From Bacteroides salyersiae WAL 10018 = DSM 18765 = JCM 12988 (GTDB lineage Bacteria; Bacteroidota; Bacteroidia; Bacteroidales; Bacteroidaceae), in the NCBI RefSeq assembly GCF_000381365.1, contig NZ_KB905466.1:2423029-2487028 (forward strand): a stretch of 64,000 nucleotides of DNA, in the 5' to 3' direction. Below are positions 63,481 through 64,000 of the stretch, piece after piece (the first letter of the stretch is position 1; each line of letters starts with the position of its first letter). The notes under the pieces are model-generated. The model was not told where the DNA came from. It worked only from the letters and a program-made list of their open reading frames with translations, and made no database searches. The translations under genes were made by a program, and so were the position numbers.

Positions 63481-64000
63481 TTAAATCACAACGTTTACGA
63501 TCTTTTTCGGTACTACGATCACCTTTTTCGGTGTTTTGCCTTCCGTCCATTTCTGAGAGCGTTCGTCGGCCAATACGGCAGCCTGAATGGCATCGCTGGC
63601 GGCATCAGCCGGGAATTCCATGTTGAAACGGGCTTTACCGTTGAAAGAGATGGTATAATTTATCACGTCCTCTTTCAGGTATTCTTCATTGAAAGCGGGC
63701 CATTGCGCATCACAAACGGAAGTGGTGTGTCCCAATGTATCCCATAGCTCTTCGCATACGTGTGGTGCAAAAGGTGCAAGAGTGATAATCAGTGGTTCCA
63801 ATATTTCTTTCTTGCTGCATTTCAATGTGGAAAGCTCGTTGACGCAAATCATGAATGCACTGACTGAAGTGTTGTAGGAGAACTGTTCGATGTCTCCGGT
63901 CACTTTCTTGATCAGTTTGTGCAGGGATTTCAATTCGTCTTTTGTAGCCGGTTCGTCCGTTACGGTATATTCTCCGTTACGATTGTAGAACAGTGACCAG
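63481..64000 (-). CDS. leuS: Leucyl-tRNA synthetase, C-terminal part (5' end outside window)
   Basis: This enzyme charges tRNA(Leu) with leucine. The frame is open through the right window edge, so only the last 173 residues are present. They cover the anticodon-binding helical bundle (TKDELKSLHKLIKKVTGDIE; SVSAFMICVNELSTL; LAPFAPHVCEELWDTLGHTT). The C-terminal editing/tRNA-binding tail follows (GKARFNMEFPADAASD; KVIVVPKKIVNVVI). It is transcribed toward the YitT gene, 12 bp away. The identity is firm from the LAPFAPHVCEELW motif and the tail. Confidence 0.95.
   Translation of the reverse strand, partial: WSLFYNRNGEYTVTDEPATKDELKSLHKLIKKVTGDIEQFSYNTSVSAFMICVNELSTLKCSKKEILEPLIITLAPFAPHVCEELWDTLGHTTSVCDAQWPAFNEEYLKEDVINYTISFNGKARFNMEFPADAASDAIQAAVLADERSQKWTEGKTPKKVIVVPKKIVNVVI

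Noticed and set aside
1..64000. tRNA or rRNA genes, insertion sequences and phage genes
   Set aside because: I looked for cloverleaf-like, rRNA-like and transposase-like sequences and saw none that I could support.

Overview
The window looks like a chromosomal segment of a gut Bacteroides or a close Bacteroidales relative. The signs are tandem SusC/SusD pairs with families of glycan-degrading enzymes, a one-polypeptide hybrid two-component regulator, Bacteroides-type -7 boxes (TAnnTTTG) before many genes, and core genes (nadB, nadA, rdgB, leuS, rubrerythrin) typical of the group. I cannot assign a species from sequence alone.

Layout. (1) 2-9957: the end of one polysaccharide utilization locus (PUL): a SusC cut by the window edge, SusD, a small lipoprotein, a LamG/GH18 protein with a C-terminal sorting-like domain, then a GH95 enzyme. 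(2) 9958-11083: a gene-poor stretch rich in inverted repeats, with one small unknown gene. (3) 11099-15946: core genes. A minus-strand operon (PH-like membrane protein, dihydrolipoamide dehydrogenase, PBP4-type carboxypeptidase) is divergent from nadB. (4) 16086-45064: a large second PUL. GH31 (+) converges on a minus-strand arm (GH89, a jelly-roll protein, GH88, an alginate-lyase-like PL). From a shared divergent promoter region a plus-strand arm follows (jelly-roll protein, PL8-like lyase, GH35, SusC-SusD, SusC-SusD). The locus closes with a convergent hybrid two-component regulator. (5) 45239-53650: rubrerythrin, a SulP transporter, a radical SAM protein, an HhH/beta-barrel protein, a DUF4294-like protein, a SpoU/TrmH-type methyltransferase and nadA. 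(6) 53702-62500: an AT-rich block holding rdgB, a PorZ-like propeller protein, an acyltransferase, an S74 chaperone-domain protein, a C25 (gingipain-like) peptidase and another sorting-domain protein. (7) 62572-64000: a YitT-family protein and the 3' end of leuS.

How the main locus probably works (inference). Two lyases cut a uronate-containing glycan. GH88 removes the unsaturated uronate left at the new end. GH35, GH89 and GH31 remove beta-galactose, alpha-GlcNAc and alpha-glucose/xylose-type residues. Two SusC/D pairs import products, and the hybrid regulator senses an oligosaccharide in the periplasm. No sulfatase is present, which argues against a heavily sulfated glycosaminoglycan. The exact glycan is unknown.

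The most unusual non-coding signals are: four 14-bp dyads spaced exactly 23 bp apart at 47876-47958; a roughly 62-bp inverted repeat bracketing the gap at 40330-40967; a run of alternating GAGAAWCG motifs at 10362-10444; and a 15-bp perfect inverted repeat that abuts the start codon of the unknown gene at 10682.
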